Positions 9,440 to 17,230 of a stretch of 40,154 nucleotides of DNA are shown here, piece after piece. A program made the translations under genes and the position numbers. Under the pieces are notes generated by a model. It saw nothing but the letters and a program-made list of their open reading frames with translations, was not told the DNA's origin and did no database searches. Where the stretch lies: NCBI GenBank assembly GCA_910588325.1, contig CAJUPP010000028.1:1-40154 (forward strand), read 5' to 3'. This stretch comes from an uncultured Hungatella sp. (lineage in GTDB: Bacteria; Bacillota; Clostridia; Lachnospirales; Lachnospiraceae). Every line of letters begins with the position of its first letter. Position 1 is the stretch's first letter.

Positions 9440-10132
9440 TTATTTTCCCTGTCCATAATAGGCATTGGGACCATGCTTCCGCATAAAATGTTTATCCTGC
9501 ATATACTGAGGCGCTGCCCCCGCCTTGGGATTCAGCATCTCCGTATACAAATTCATCTTCGCCACTTCCTCCAAAACTACCGCATTATGTACCGCCTCTG
9601 CCGCATCCTTCCCCCAGGTAAAGGGCCCATGGTTCTTGCACAGGACTCCCGGCACATAGACCGGATTTCTTCCCTTAAATGTCTCAATAATTACCAATCC
9701 TGTGTTCTTCTCATACCCTTCCTCAATCTCTTTTTCCGTCAGATTTCTGGTACAGGGAATGGTTCCATAAAAATAATCTGCATGAGTCGTTCCATAACAG
9801 GGCAGCTCCCGTCCCGCCTGGGCCCACGCCGTAGCCATGGAAGAATGGGTGTGAACCACTCCCCCAATCTCCTGAAATGCTTTATAAAGTTCCAAATGGG
9901 TTGCCGTATCGGAAGACGGATTCAGTTTCCCCTCCACCTTTTTGCCGTCCAAACTCATCACCACCATGTCATCCGGGCCTAGACTGTCATAGTCCACCCC
10001 GCTGGGCTTTATGACAAACAAACCGGATTCCCTGTCAATCCCGCTGACATTTCCCCAAGTATAAGTAACCAGTCCCCTCTCCGGCAGTTCCATATTCGCC
10101 CTGTAAACCTGTCTTTTCAATTCCTCCAACAT
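9440..10132 (-). CDS. araD: L-ribulose-5-phosphate 4-epimerase
   Basis: This 230-residue class II aldolase/epimerase converts L-ribulose 5-phosphate to D-xylulose 5-phosphate, passing arabinose carbon to the pentose phosphate pathway. Visible family residues are the phosphate-binding GNVSG (27-31) and KPSG (42-45), D75 in SSDTATH, and the zinc histidines H94 and H96 (VHTHSS) and H168 (CKNHGPFTWG). The C-terminal HGPNAYYGQ is typical of AraD. It opens the five-gene sugar operon and is followed closely by the kinase gene. The ribosome site AAGGAGAGGG precedes the ATG. Only about 38 bases separate it from the glyS terminator and I see no clear promoter there, so the operon may depend partly on read-through or an unusual promoter. 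Confidence 0.95.
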   Translation of the reverse strand: MLEELKRQVYRANMELPERGLVTYTWGNVSGIDRESGLFVIKPSGVDYDSLGPDDMVVMSLDGKKVEGKLNPSSDTATHLELYKAFQEIGGVVHTHSSMATAWAQAGRELPCYGTTHADYFYGTIPCTRNLTEKEIEEGYEKNTGLVIIETFKGRNPVYVPGVLCKNHGPFTWGKDAAEAVHNAVVLEEVAKMNLYTEMLNPKAGAAPQYMQDKHFMRKHGPNAYYGQGK

Positions 10133-10170
10133 ACGTCCCTCTCCTTTTTACGCTTTTTCATAACAATTCC

Positions 10171-10219
10171 GAAAAAACGCGCCCTGATGTCTTATCCAAT
10201 CCATCATACAGGCGCGTTC
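10171..10219 (-). terminator. Intrinsic terminator after glyS
   Basis: The arms AACGCGCC (10176-10183) and GGCGCGTT (10211-10218) pair perfectly and are extended by TG/ATG against CATCATACA. On the minus strand the stem is followed directly by a T run (GTTTTTTCGG). It lies 18 bases after the glyS stop and just before the araD ribosome site. Confidence 0.85.
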
Positions 10220-10237
10220 TTCAAAATTCACATACGT

Positions 10238-11626
10238 TTAAAACCCAAGCCTTTCCTCTAAATAACCTTTCAGCTCCTCAACCGGCACTCTGACCTGTTC
10301 CATGGTATCCCTGTCACGAACCGTCACCGCATGGTCCTCCTCGGAATCGAAATCATAGGTCACGCAGAACGGCGTACCGATTTCATCCTGCCTGCGGTAG
10401 CGTTTGCCGATATTTCCTCTGTCGTCAAACTCACAGTTAAAATACTTGCTCAGTTCTGTATAAATCTTCTCTGCCCCCTCATTCAGCTTCTTGGACAGCG
10501 GAAGCACTCCTACCTTCACCGGTGCAATGGCCGGGTGAAAATGGAGTACGGTACGTACATCCCCTTCTCCAATCTCTTCTTCGTCATAAGCCGCACACAG
10601 GAAAGCCAATGTCACACGATCGGCTCCCAGAGACGGTTCGATGACATAAGGAATATACTTTTCTTTCTTCTCGTCATCAAAATAAGACATATCCTGTCCT
10701 GAAGTGTTCTGATGCTGGGTCAGGTCATAATCCGTTCTGTCGGCAATTCCCCACAATTCACCCCAGCCAAATGGGAACAGGAATTCAATATCCGTGGTAG
10801 CCTTACTGTAAAAACACAATTCTTCCGGTGAATGATCCCTTGCCCTCATCTCATCATCCTTCAGCCCCAGAGCCTTCAGCCAATTGATACAGAACTCCTT
10901 CCAGTAGGCGAACCATTCCAGATCTGTCCCTGGCGCGCAGAAGAATTCCAGCTCCATCTGTTCAAATTCTCTGGTACGGAATGTAAAATTGCCAGGCGTA
11001 ATCTCATTTCTGAAAGATTTTCCGATCTGGCCGATACCAAAAGGAATCTTCTTTCTTGAAGTTCTCTGAACGTTCTTAAAGTTTACAAAAATCCCCTGTG
11101 CCGTCTCAGGTCTTAAGTATACCGTATTCTTGGCATCCTCTGTTACTCCCTGGAAAGTCTTGAACATCAGGTTAAACTGGCGGATATCCGTAAAATCATG
11201 TTTGCCGCAGCTTGGGCAGCAGATATTCTTCTCCTCTATATACTGCTTCATCTGCTCCTGGGACCATCCGTCGATGCTGCCCTCCACGGCGATACCGTTC
11301 TCCTCCATGTAATCTTCAATCAGCTTGTCGGCGCGGAAACGCTCTTTACATGCTTTGCAGTCCATCAGAGGATCAGAAAAACCTCCCAAGTGGCCGGATG
11401 CCACCCAGGTCTGGGAATTCATAAGTATCGCACAGTCCACACCTACATTATAGGGGCTTTCCTGAACGAATTTTTTCCACCAGGCTTTCTTCACATTATT
11501 CTTCAGCTCCACCCCCAGATTGCCGTAATCCCAGGTATTGGCCAGCCCGCCGTAAATCTCGGAACCCGGATACACAAACCCTCTGGATTTGGCCAATGCA
11601 ACAATTTTTTCCATTGTCTTTTCCAT
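10238..11626 (-). CDS. glyS: Glycyl-tRNA synthetase, one-chain class II form
   Basis: This enzyme attaches glycine to tRNA-Gly. It is the 462-residue alpha-2 (eukaryote-like) type used by many Gram-positive bacteria. The N terminus contains GFVYPGSEIYGGLANTWDYG. Cysteine pairs CKAC (near 90) and CPSC (near 136) form a zinc-ribbon insertion. Class II motif 2 is in FRTREFEQMELEFF and motif 3 near the C-terminal third (GADRVTLAFL). A C-terminal anticodon-binding domain begins near KVGVLPLSKK. The start used has two possible methionines (11626 and 11614); a weak GGGAAGAGA site favours the first. It lies 41 bases downstream of the lipoprotein gene and no T-box leader can fit in that gap, so it is probably expressed from the promoter at 12382. 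Confidence 0.97.
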   Translation of the reverse strand: MEKTMEKIVALAKSRGFVYPGSEIYGGLANTWDYGNLGVELKNNVKKAWWKKFVQESPYNVGVDCAILMNSQTWVASGHLGGFSDPLMDCKACKERFRADKLIEDYMEENGIAVEGSIDGWSQEQMKQYIEEKNICCPSCGKHDFTDIRQFNLMFKTFQGVTEDAKNTVYLRPETAQGIFVNFKNVQRTSRKKIPFGIGQIGKSFRNEITPGNFTFRTREFEQMELEFFCAPGTDLEWFAYWKEFCINWLKALGLKDDEMRARDHSPEELCFYSKATTDIEFLFPFGWGELWGIADRTDYDLTQHQNTSGQDMSYFDDEKKEKYIPYVIEPSLGADRVTLAFLCAAYDEEEIGEGDVRTVLHFHPAIAPVKVGVLPLSKKLNEGAEKIYTELSKYFNCEFDDRGNIGKRYRRQDEIGTPFCVTYDFDSEEDHAVTVRDRDTMEQVRVPVEELKGYLEERLGF

Positions 11627-11667
11627 CGTCTCTTCCCTGCCTCTTTTTTATTTATTTAGATATCATC

Positions 11668-12309
11668 TTATTTAAAAATCAGACATGCGCTGCCTTCTGT
11701 AATCTCTGCCGTAAACTCATCCTTTAAATTCACATTGCCGCAGTAATACAAAATCTTTCCCTCTGTCTGAATCGAGGACGCGCCGGTGACCACCACCAGA
11801 TGAAGCTTGCTCTGCTTCATAACCTCTCCCGGATCTATGGTACTGTTCTTCTTTACATCTATCCAGGTTCCTCCGGTCTCATTCATCTCTCCCAGTCCGT
11901 CTGACACTGCGGACACTTTAAGGGCTTCCACATGATTGACCTGATCCTGTGACTCCTCGGTGAACCGACACAAGTCATCGGCGGTCAAATACCGGTAAAC
12001 AACTTTTGCTGTCCCATTCTCCAGGCTGCACTCTGCCAGAGAAACCGTGGAAACGTCCTCCTGTCCGGACGGATATTCTGCATTGTACTTTGCAGCCTCC
12101 TGCTCCGCCATGACTTTCAGCTCTTCTCCATTGTAATATCCATGGCTGGTATCATATTCCTTTACCAGCGCTGTGTATATTTCTTCATCCCGGCTTACGT
12201 AAATCGTACTCTGATTGGGTGGAAACGGACTGCGCTCTCCCCCCATTTTACATCCGTACAACAGCAAGCCGCTCAAAATGATAACTGCCGCCACCTTGAC
12301 TCTTTTCAT
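11668..12309 (-). CDS. Small lipoprotein of unknown function
   Basis: The 213-residue product starts with a lysine/arginine n-region, a hydrophobic stretch and a lipobox LLLYGC near residue 19, so it should be exported and lipid-anchored. The mature part is acidic and has no motif that I can name with confidence. It includes a segment ending in NSTIDPGEVMKQSK and a final beta-rich section. ATG 12309 was chosen because AGGAGGAG stands just before it. It is the first gene after a strong promoter and probably shares a transcript with glyS. There is no evidence for a direct functional link to glycine charging; the pairing may be positional only. Confidence 0.75.
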   Translation of the reverse strand: MKRVKVAAVIILSGLLLYGCKMGGERSPFPPNQSTIYVSRDEEIYTALVKEYDTSHGYYNGEELKVMAEQEAAKYNAEYPSGQEDVSTVSLAECSLENGTAKVVYRYLTADDLCRFTEESQDQVNHVEALKVSAVSDGLGEMNETGGTWIDVKKNSTIDPGEVMKQSKLHLVVVTGASSIQTEGKILYYCGNVNLKDEFTAEITEGSACLIFK

Positions 12310-12353
12310 AATCTCCTCCTGCTTTGGCACATGTCGAGTTTGTTGCTTTTTAG

Positions 12354-12382
12354 ATTATAACCCGTTTCTTTCATACTTTCAA
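12354..12382 (-). promoter_or_regulatory. Strong predicted sigma-A promoter for lipoprotein-glyS
   Basis: The boxes TTGAAA (12382-12377) and TATAAT (12359-12354) are spaced by 17 bases on the minus strand. This is one of the best consensus matches in the window. The transcript would start about 35 bases before the lipoprotein ATG. Confidence 0.8.
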
Positions 12383-12466
12383 TATGTTTGGGAAAAAAGT
12401 GAGGAGGCTTGTAAACATTATGTCTCTGGCTCCATAGAAGAATAAGGGGGATACAGCTATTATTGT

Positions 12467-13117
12467 TTATAAGATAAGAGTCCTCAAAATCTCCAGGGAA
12501 TGGAACGTTGTGTCTACATAGCGGGTTTTGTTGATTTCCACGCATTGACGGAATTCTTCAAAAACTGCATCGGTTACCGCAAAGGTATAGAGTTTTTCTA
12601 TGGGGGAAGCGACAACAAACTCCCAGGTATAGTTTGCGGAGTCGCTGACGGGTTTGGGCGGGCGCTCTGTGTATTCTCCGTTTAGAACCATGGCTTTCAG
12701 CTCAAAAATCCGCTGCACCAGAGAGTTGGGTATGCTTGGCTTTAAAAGGGCGCGCAGGGATTGGTAGATTAGGAGAAGCATTCCTTCGCCGTTTAAGTTT
12801 TCTCTTGAATAATAATCTCCGAATTCCAAAAAATACTGGCCGTAGCAGGCTCCTTCCATATCCATCACCAGTTCTTCGAAATACTGGCTGATTTCTGCGC
12901 CCTGAAGATTATATGCTTCTCTGCCCTCCAAAAGTTTAAATGTCCCAAATGCAAACGGCCTGGAAGGACCCATAAAGCTGTTTCCCGGCCTTTTTGCCCC
13001 TCTGGCAAAGGCTGTGATTCTTCCCCTCTCTCTGGTTAAGATTACCAGACGTTTATCATATTCCCCCACCGAAGTGGATTTTATAACCATACCGGTCAGT
13101 TCTACCAAATCTCTCAT
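12467..13117 (-). CDS. recO: DNA repair protein RecO
   Basis: RecO anneals single strands and helps RecR load RecA during recombinational repair. The 216-residue protein has the N-terminal OB fold (LVELTGMVIKSTSVGEYDKR, then ITAFARGAKRPG) and the helical C-terminal domain with EILRTLIL at the end. It is at the short end for the family, and the C-terminal part lacks the four-cysteine zinc cluster found in many RecO proteins; only two isolated cysteines occur. Its ATG overlaps the era stop in an ATGA arrangement with no convincing ribosome site of its own, so translation is probably coupled to era. The era-recO pairing is common in Firmicutes and supports the call. Confidence 0.9.
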   Translation of the reverse strand: MRDLVELTGMVIKSTSVGEYDKRLVILTRERGRITAFARGAKRPGNSFMGPSRPFAFGTFKLLEGREAYNLQGAEISQYFEELVMDMEGACYGQYFLEFGDYYSRENLNGEGMLLLIYQSLRALLKPSIPNSLVQRIFELKAMVLNGEYTERPPKPVSDSANYTWEFVVASPIEKLYTFAVTDAVFEEFRQCVEINKTRYVDTTFHSLEILRTLIL

Positions 13118-14052
13118 TGAAAATAGCCGTAATTTTTCATATAAAGTTCACTGTCCCGCCACTCTTTTCGGACCTTTACCCACAATTGCAGGTTCACCCT
13201 GGCTCCCATCAGATTTTCGATTTCCCGTCTGGCCGCACTGCCGATCTTCTTTAACATGGCTCCGCCTTTTCCGATGATGATGCCCTTATGGGAATCCTTT
13301 TCGCAGATAATGGTAGCCTCTATATCGAACATCCCGTTCTTCCTCTCCGTCATTTTCTCCACAGTCACCGCAATTCCATGTGGAATCTCATCCTCCAAAA
13401 GCCGCAGTGCTTTCTCCCTGACCAGTTCCGCCGCTATCTGCCGCATAGGCTGGTCCGTAACAGTATCCTCGTCATAATACCTGGGTCCGTAAGGCAGATA
13501 CTGAAACAAAAGTTTCAGCATGGTATCCATGTTTTCTCCTTTTAATGCCGAGGCCGGTACAATCTCCGCAAAATCACAGATATTCTTGTATGCATCAATA
13601 AATTTTAAAATATCCTCCCGGTTCTTTACCGTATCCACTTTATTAATAACCAGAATCACTGGTGTCTTTACTTTAAAAGTCCGCCGCCGGTCAGGCGCAT
13701 GAAGGTTTACTTTCTTAAGAAGTTCCGCAATATGCTGTTCCCCGGCTCCGATAAAAGTTCCCGGCTCCACCAGCCACAGCACCACGTCTACCTCACTCAG
13801 CGTCCCCTCTGCCACACTGACCATATACTGCCCCAGCTTATTCTTCGCCTTGTGAATCCCCGGTGTATCCAGAAAAATAATCTGCCCACGTTCATCTGTA
13901 TAAACTGTTTGAATCCGATTTCTGGTAGTCTGGGGCTTATCAGAGGTAATCGCTATCTTTTGCCCAATCAAATGGTTCATCAAAGTAGATTTCCCCACGT
14001 TAGGCCTCCCCACCAATGCAACAAAACCAGATTTGTAATTTTCTTTCGTCAA
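13114..14052 (-). CDS. era: GTPase Era
   Basis: Era is an essential GTPase that binds 16S rRNA and assists small-subunit assembly. The 312-residue protein has G1 GRPNVGKST (near 16-24), G2/G3 region with DTPGIHK, G4 NKVD and G5 PASALKGEN. A C-terminal KH RNA-binding domain contains GIIIGKGGAMLKKIG. The start is TTG at 14052, judged from AAGGAGG seven bases upstream; no ATG start fits the expected N terminus. It is followed by recO with a four-base overlap. Upstream lies a palindromic spacer (14089-14187) separating it from the M16 peptidase gene. Confidence 0.97.
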   Translation of the reverse strand: MTKENYKSGFVALVGRPNVGKSTLMNHLIGQKIAITSDKPQTTRNRIQTVYTDERGQIIFLDTPGIHKAKNKLGQYMVSVAEGTLSEVDVVLWLVEPGTFIGAGEQHIAELLKKVNLHAPDRRRTFKVKTPVILVINKVDTVKNREDILKFIDAYKNICDFAEIVPASALKGENMDTMLKLLFQYLPYGPRYYDEDTVTDQPMRQIAAELVREKALRLLEDEIPHGIAVTVEKMTERKNGMFDIEATIICEKDSHKGIIIGKGGAMLKKIGSAARREIENLMGARVNLQLWVKVRKEWRDSELYMKNYGYFQ

Positions 14053-14088
14053 TCCTTTTCCTCCTTAAATCCCCTGAAATGTTACACA

Positions 14089-14187
14089 CTCTCGCTCATA
14101 CCGTCAACGCAGCTTCGGAACTTTTGTGTGCCTAGTACTGCTACGTGAAAACCTGAGCGAGAGCGTGTCGGAAGCGGACCTTCCGAC
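14089..14187. repeat. Palindromic intergenic element between the M16 peptidase gene and era
   Basis: A perfect 10-base inverted pair CTCTCGCTCA (14089-14098) and TGAGCGAGAG (14154-14163) encloses 55 bases. Directly beside it is a perfect 8-base hairpin GTCGGAAG/CTTCCGAC (14167-14187) with a five-base loop. Neither is followed by a T run on the minus strand, so it is not a classical terminator. The enclosed stretch contains TACGTGAAAA and a GTACT-like segment that resemble the palindrome at 23459-23596. Confidence 0.6.
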
Positions 14188-14194
14188 AATCCCC

Positions 14195-17167
14195 TCACCC
14201 TCGATACAGATTCTTCACCTCCCCAAACAACTCCCGATTCTCCTCCACCTTCTCATCATTCCCAATCACGCACATGCTTCCCGTCCCCAGGATTGCCTTC
14301 ACAATTCCCGCCAGTTTCCGTATATCTTCCGGTCCCGCCGCCAGAATCTGGTCTCTCTCCTCCTGAAGCATCTCATTCGTCACCCCTGACAGATAAGCCG
14401 AAAGCCCTCTCGCCCCTTTATCCGACGGTGTAAGCGGCGTATCCAAAGCGCTGATGGTCCCGATAACATATTTCGTCATATCCCTCTCATCCACATCAAA
14501 CTGCTCTAAATACTCCACCATCTTTTCATACACCTGATTGGTCTCTGCCAGGTTAGGGTCTCTGTAGGACACAAAATACCCTTCCCCCGAACGCCCGAAT
14601 CCGCTCATGCACCCATAAGCGCCGCCTTTCACCCGCAGATTCAGCCACAGATAATCATAGCTTAAAATCAATCTTAAAATTCTCAATTCGCCGGTGTACT
14701 CATATCCTGGAAAAACATCATCTCCCTCTTTCCCCGCAAATCCTCCTGTGCGGAAATTGCCGCACCTGGCTACAAAATTTACCTGGGAGGAAGTCTTAAA
14801 GCCTTCATTTTTATTCCCTGCCTCAAACACAAAAGGATAAATCTCTTTGCTGCCCTCCGGCAAATCCTTTGTCAGCTTCCTCATAGCCTCCTTAAGCGCA
14901 GCAAATCCCTTCACATCCGCCGTGTAGCTGACCAGCATATTGTCAATGGTAAACAGCTTTTCTGCCACCTCTTTTAATTTCTCAATCAACTTCTTCGCGT
15001 TCTTCTCATAATCCCTTACTGCATCCTCCAAAAAGTGATAGTACCGAATTCCTCCCGTACAGTCATTAAAGGCAGAAGTCGGCGAGAAGTAAGAGGTTGC
15101 TCTGGCCACTGCCGCACTGTGGCTGGCATTGTCCAGCTTCATTCTGGAACGTGATTTCGTTTCCCGTAAAATCTCCCCTAACCGTTTCTCGTCATCCAGC
15201 TTTGACCTGGTAAGAATTTCCGCCAGCATAGAAAAGCCGAAGTCTAATTTCTCGTACAGCACCCTGACATCCGCCACAAATGCTCCCGTAAAGTCCGGAA
15301 GCTGCTTTAGATCCACATAGGAACTGGTGCTGAAGGTTATCCCGCCGGTATTCAGATGGATTTCACTGGTCAAATCGCTGTAGCTGTAATGTTCCGTATC
15401 CACATATCCCAGCACATACTTCAAAAGCCCTACATAAGGCAGATCCTCCACAGGCACCCGGTTGGTATTGAACAGCACCCTCAGATACCCGATACCGGAA
15501 GTAAACAGATTGTGGTGCAGCACCTGGACTCCGTCAATGAGATGCTCCGTCCAATTCAGCTTCTCGGCCTTTGTCCCTATATCCTCCCTCTTTAACATGG
15601 GAATCCGTTCCAGTTCCTCCTTGCTGGAAGGAGTATCCTGATACTCCTTAAGTTCCTTTGTCTGAGCGATCAGCTTCTCGATCTCTTCCTTTGAAAGGCC
15701 GGCTTTGTATTCTGCCAGCTTCTTTGCTGTCCCCGCATCTTCTTTGGCTGTCAGATTCTTTTCCGGTTTTACAACAATCACCGCTTCAAACGGATTATCC
15801 AGCAGATAATCTTTAATCAGCTGCTCAAAATATCCTTCCTCCACAGCCTTTTTCAGATATGCAAAGATCTCCTCATATTCCAGATGCATAAACGGGTCTC
15901 CGTCATACAGCCAGCTGTCCAGTGACAAAAGCCCATACATCAGCCCCTTGGGATAGTTCCCGTAATCCGCTTCCCTGCAGCGGAATTCATAAAAATTCAA
16001 ACCTGCCAGAAGGCTCTTCTTGTTGATTCCCCGGTCTGCCAGTTTTCTTAACGTTCCCTTTACAACTGCCAAAAACTCTCCCTTTTGTTCTGCCTTTGCA
16101 TCCTTTGCAATTACCGAGAAATATGGCTGTAAAATTCCGCTGTCATATCCTCCCAGAATATCTCCTCCGATACCCGCATCCAGAAGTGCCTGCCGCAGAG
16201 GCGCACCGGGAGCGTCAATCAGTGTATACTCCAGAATCTGAAACGCCAGATACAGTTTCGGATCCAAATCCGTTCCCACCACATCACTGACAGAAAGGTA
16301 AACTCCTCCCTCTCCATCTTCCTCCTCTGTGATGGAATAGACCGTCTCTGCCTCCTTCGGCTCCTTAAAAGGCTTCTGAAGAGAAATCCTGGAGTCTGCC
16401 TGCGCCGCCTCATCCTTACAGTCGTATTTACTTAAATACTCTTTGTCCAGCCACTCCAGTTTCTGTACCATATCCATATCTCCATACAGATAAATAAAAC
16501 TGTTTGCCGGGTGATAATATTTCTTATGAAAATTCAGGAAATCCTCATAAGTGAGTTCCGGAATATTCTTCGGATTTCCGCCGGACTCAAATCCATAACA
16601 CACATCCGGGAACAGGACCTCCTGAGTAAAACGTTCCAGCACACTTTCCGGTGAGGAAAATGCTCCCTTCATCTCATTGTAAACCACTCCATTATATGTC
16701 AGAGGCCCATCTGCAGATTCCAGTTCATAGTGCCAGCCTTCTTGCTTAAAAATCTTCTCTTCCCTGTAAATGTTGGGATTCAGAACCGCATCCATGTAGA
16801 CATCCATCAGATTCTGAAAATCCTTGTCATTCGTACTGGCTATCGGATATACGGTTTTATCCGGATACGTCATGGCATTTAAAAATGTATTCAATGACCC
16901 CTTTACCAGCTCCACAAACGGATCCTTCACCGGAAATTTCTTTGAACCGCACAATACACTGTGCTCCAGAATATGGGGTACCCCCGTACTGTCCGAGGGC
17001 GGAGTCCTGAAGCCTATGGAGAACACCTTATTGTTATCTTCATTAGAGAGAAGAAACAGCCTGGCGCCGCTTTTTTTATGTTTCAGCAAAAATCCCTTCG
17101 AATTTACTTCTTTCACATACTTTTGTTCCAGCAGCGTATAAGCTGCCAGCTCTCTTAAATCATCCAT
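14195..17167 (-). CDS. M16C (presequence protease-like) zinc metallopeptidase
   Basis: This 990-residue pitrilysin-type peptidase degrades small peptides in a closed chamber made of four homologous domains. The inverted zinc motif is H65-I-L-E68-H69, with the distal zinc ligand E165 in YNEMKGAF. The length and the C-terminal arginine/tyrosine region (LRVKGGAYGCMSGFGRSGEG) match the single-chain M16C group that includes PreP and Cym1. No signal peptide is seen, so it should act in the cytoplasm on short peptides; bacterial members are not well studied. The ATG is supported by GGAGGC. It lies 63 bases after the YdcF-like gene, with a -10-like box and direct repeats between (see 17194-17228). 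Confidence 0.92.
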   Translation of the reverse strand: MDDLRELAAYTLLEQKYVKEVNSKGFLLKHKKSGARLFLLSNEDNNKVFSIGFRTPPSDSTGVPHILEHSVLCGSKKFPVKDPFVELVKGSLNTFLNAMTYPDKTVYPIASTNDKDFQNLMDVYMDAVLNPNIYREEKIFKQEGWHYELESADGPLTYNGVVYNEMKGAFSSPESVLERFTQEVLFPDVCYGFESGGNPKNIPELTYEDFLNFHKKYYHPANSFIYLYGDMDMVQKLEWLDKEYLSKYDCKDEAAQADSRISLQKPFKEPKEAETVYSITEEEDGEGGVYLSVSDVVGTDLDPKLYLAFQILEYTLIDAPGAPLRQALLDAGIGGDILGGYDSGILQPYFSVIAKDAKAEQKGEFLAVVKGTLRKLADRGINKKSLLAGLNFYEFRCREADYGNYPKGLMYGLLSLDSWLYDGDPFMHLEYEEIFAYLKKAVEEGYFEQLIKDYLLDNPFEAVIVVKPEKNLTAKEDAGTAKKLAEYKAGLSKEEIEKLIAQTKELKEYQDTPSSKEELERIPMLKREDIGTKAEKLNWTEHLIDGVQVLHHNLFTSGIGYLRVLFNTNRVPVEDLPYVGLLKYVLGYVDTEHYSYSDLTSEIHLNTGGITFSTSSYVDLKQLPDFTGAFVADVRVLYEKLDFGFSMLAEILTRSKLDDEKRLGEILRETKSRSRMKLDNASHSAAVARATSYFSPTSAFNDCTGGIRYYHFLEDAVRDYEKNAKKLIEKLKEVAEKLFTIDNMLVSYTADVKGFAALKEAMRKLTKDLPEGSKEIYPFVFEAGNKNEGFKTSSQVNFVARCGNFRTGGFAGKEGDDVFPGYEYTGELRILRLILSYDYLWLNLRVKGGAYGCMSGFGRSGEGYFVSYRDPNLAETNQVYEKMVEYLEQFDVDERDMTKYVIGTISALDTPLTPSDKGARGLSAYLSGVTNEMLQEERDQILAAGPEDIRKLAGIVKAILGTGSMCVIGNDEKVEENRELFGEVKNLYRG

Positions 17168-17193
17168 CTATACTGCCTCCATTATTTATATTT

Positions 17194-17228
17194 AACCGTT
17201 CACATACACCTTGAACCGTTACATTATA
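17194..17228 (-). promoter_or_regulatory. Possible promoter with paired AACGGTT direct repeats
   Basis: On the minus strand a TATAAT box (17228-17223) is followed by two copies of AACGGTT (17220-17214 and 17200-17194), exactly 20 bases apart, about two helical turns. No convincing -35 box stands 17 bases upstream. The repeats would overlap the transcription start, where operators commonly sit. This is suggestive only. Confidence 0.35.
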
Positions 17229-17230
17229 CC

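Noticed and set aside
11627..11667. T-box leader for glyS
   Set aside because: The gap to the upstream gene is only 41 bases, and no T-box sequence or antiterminator is visible.
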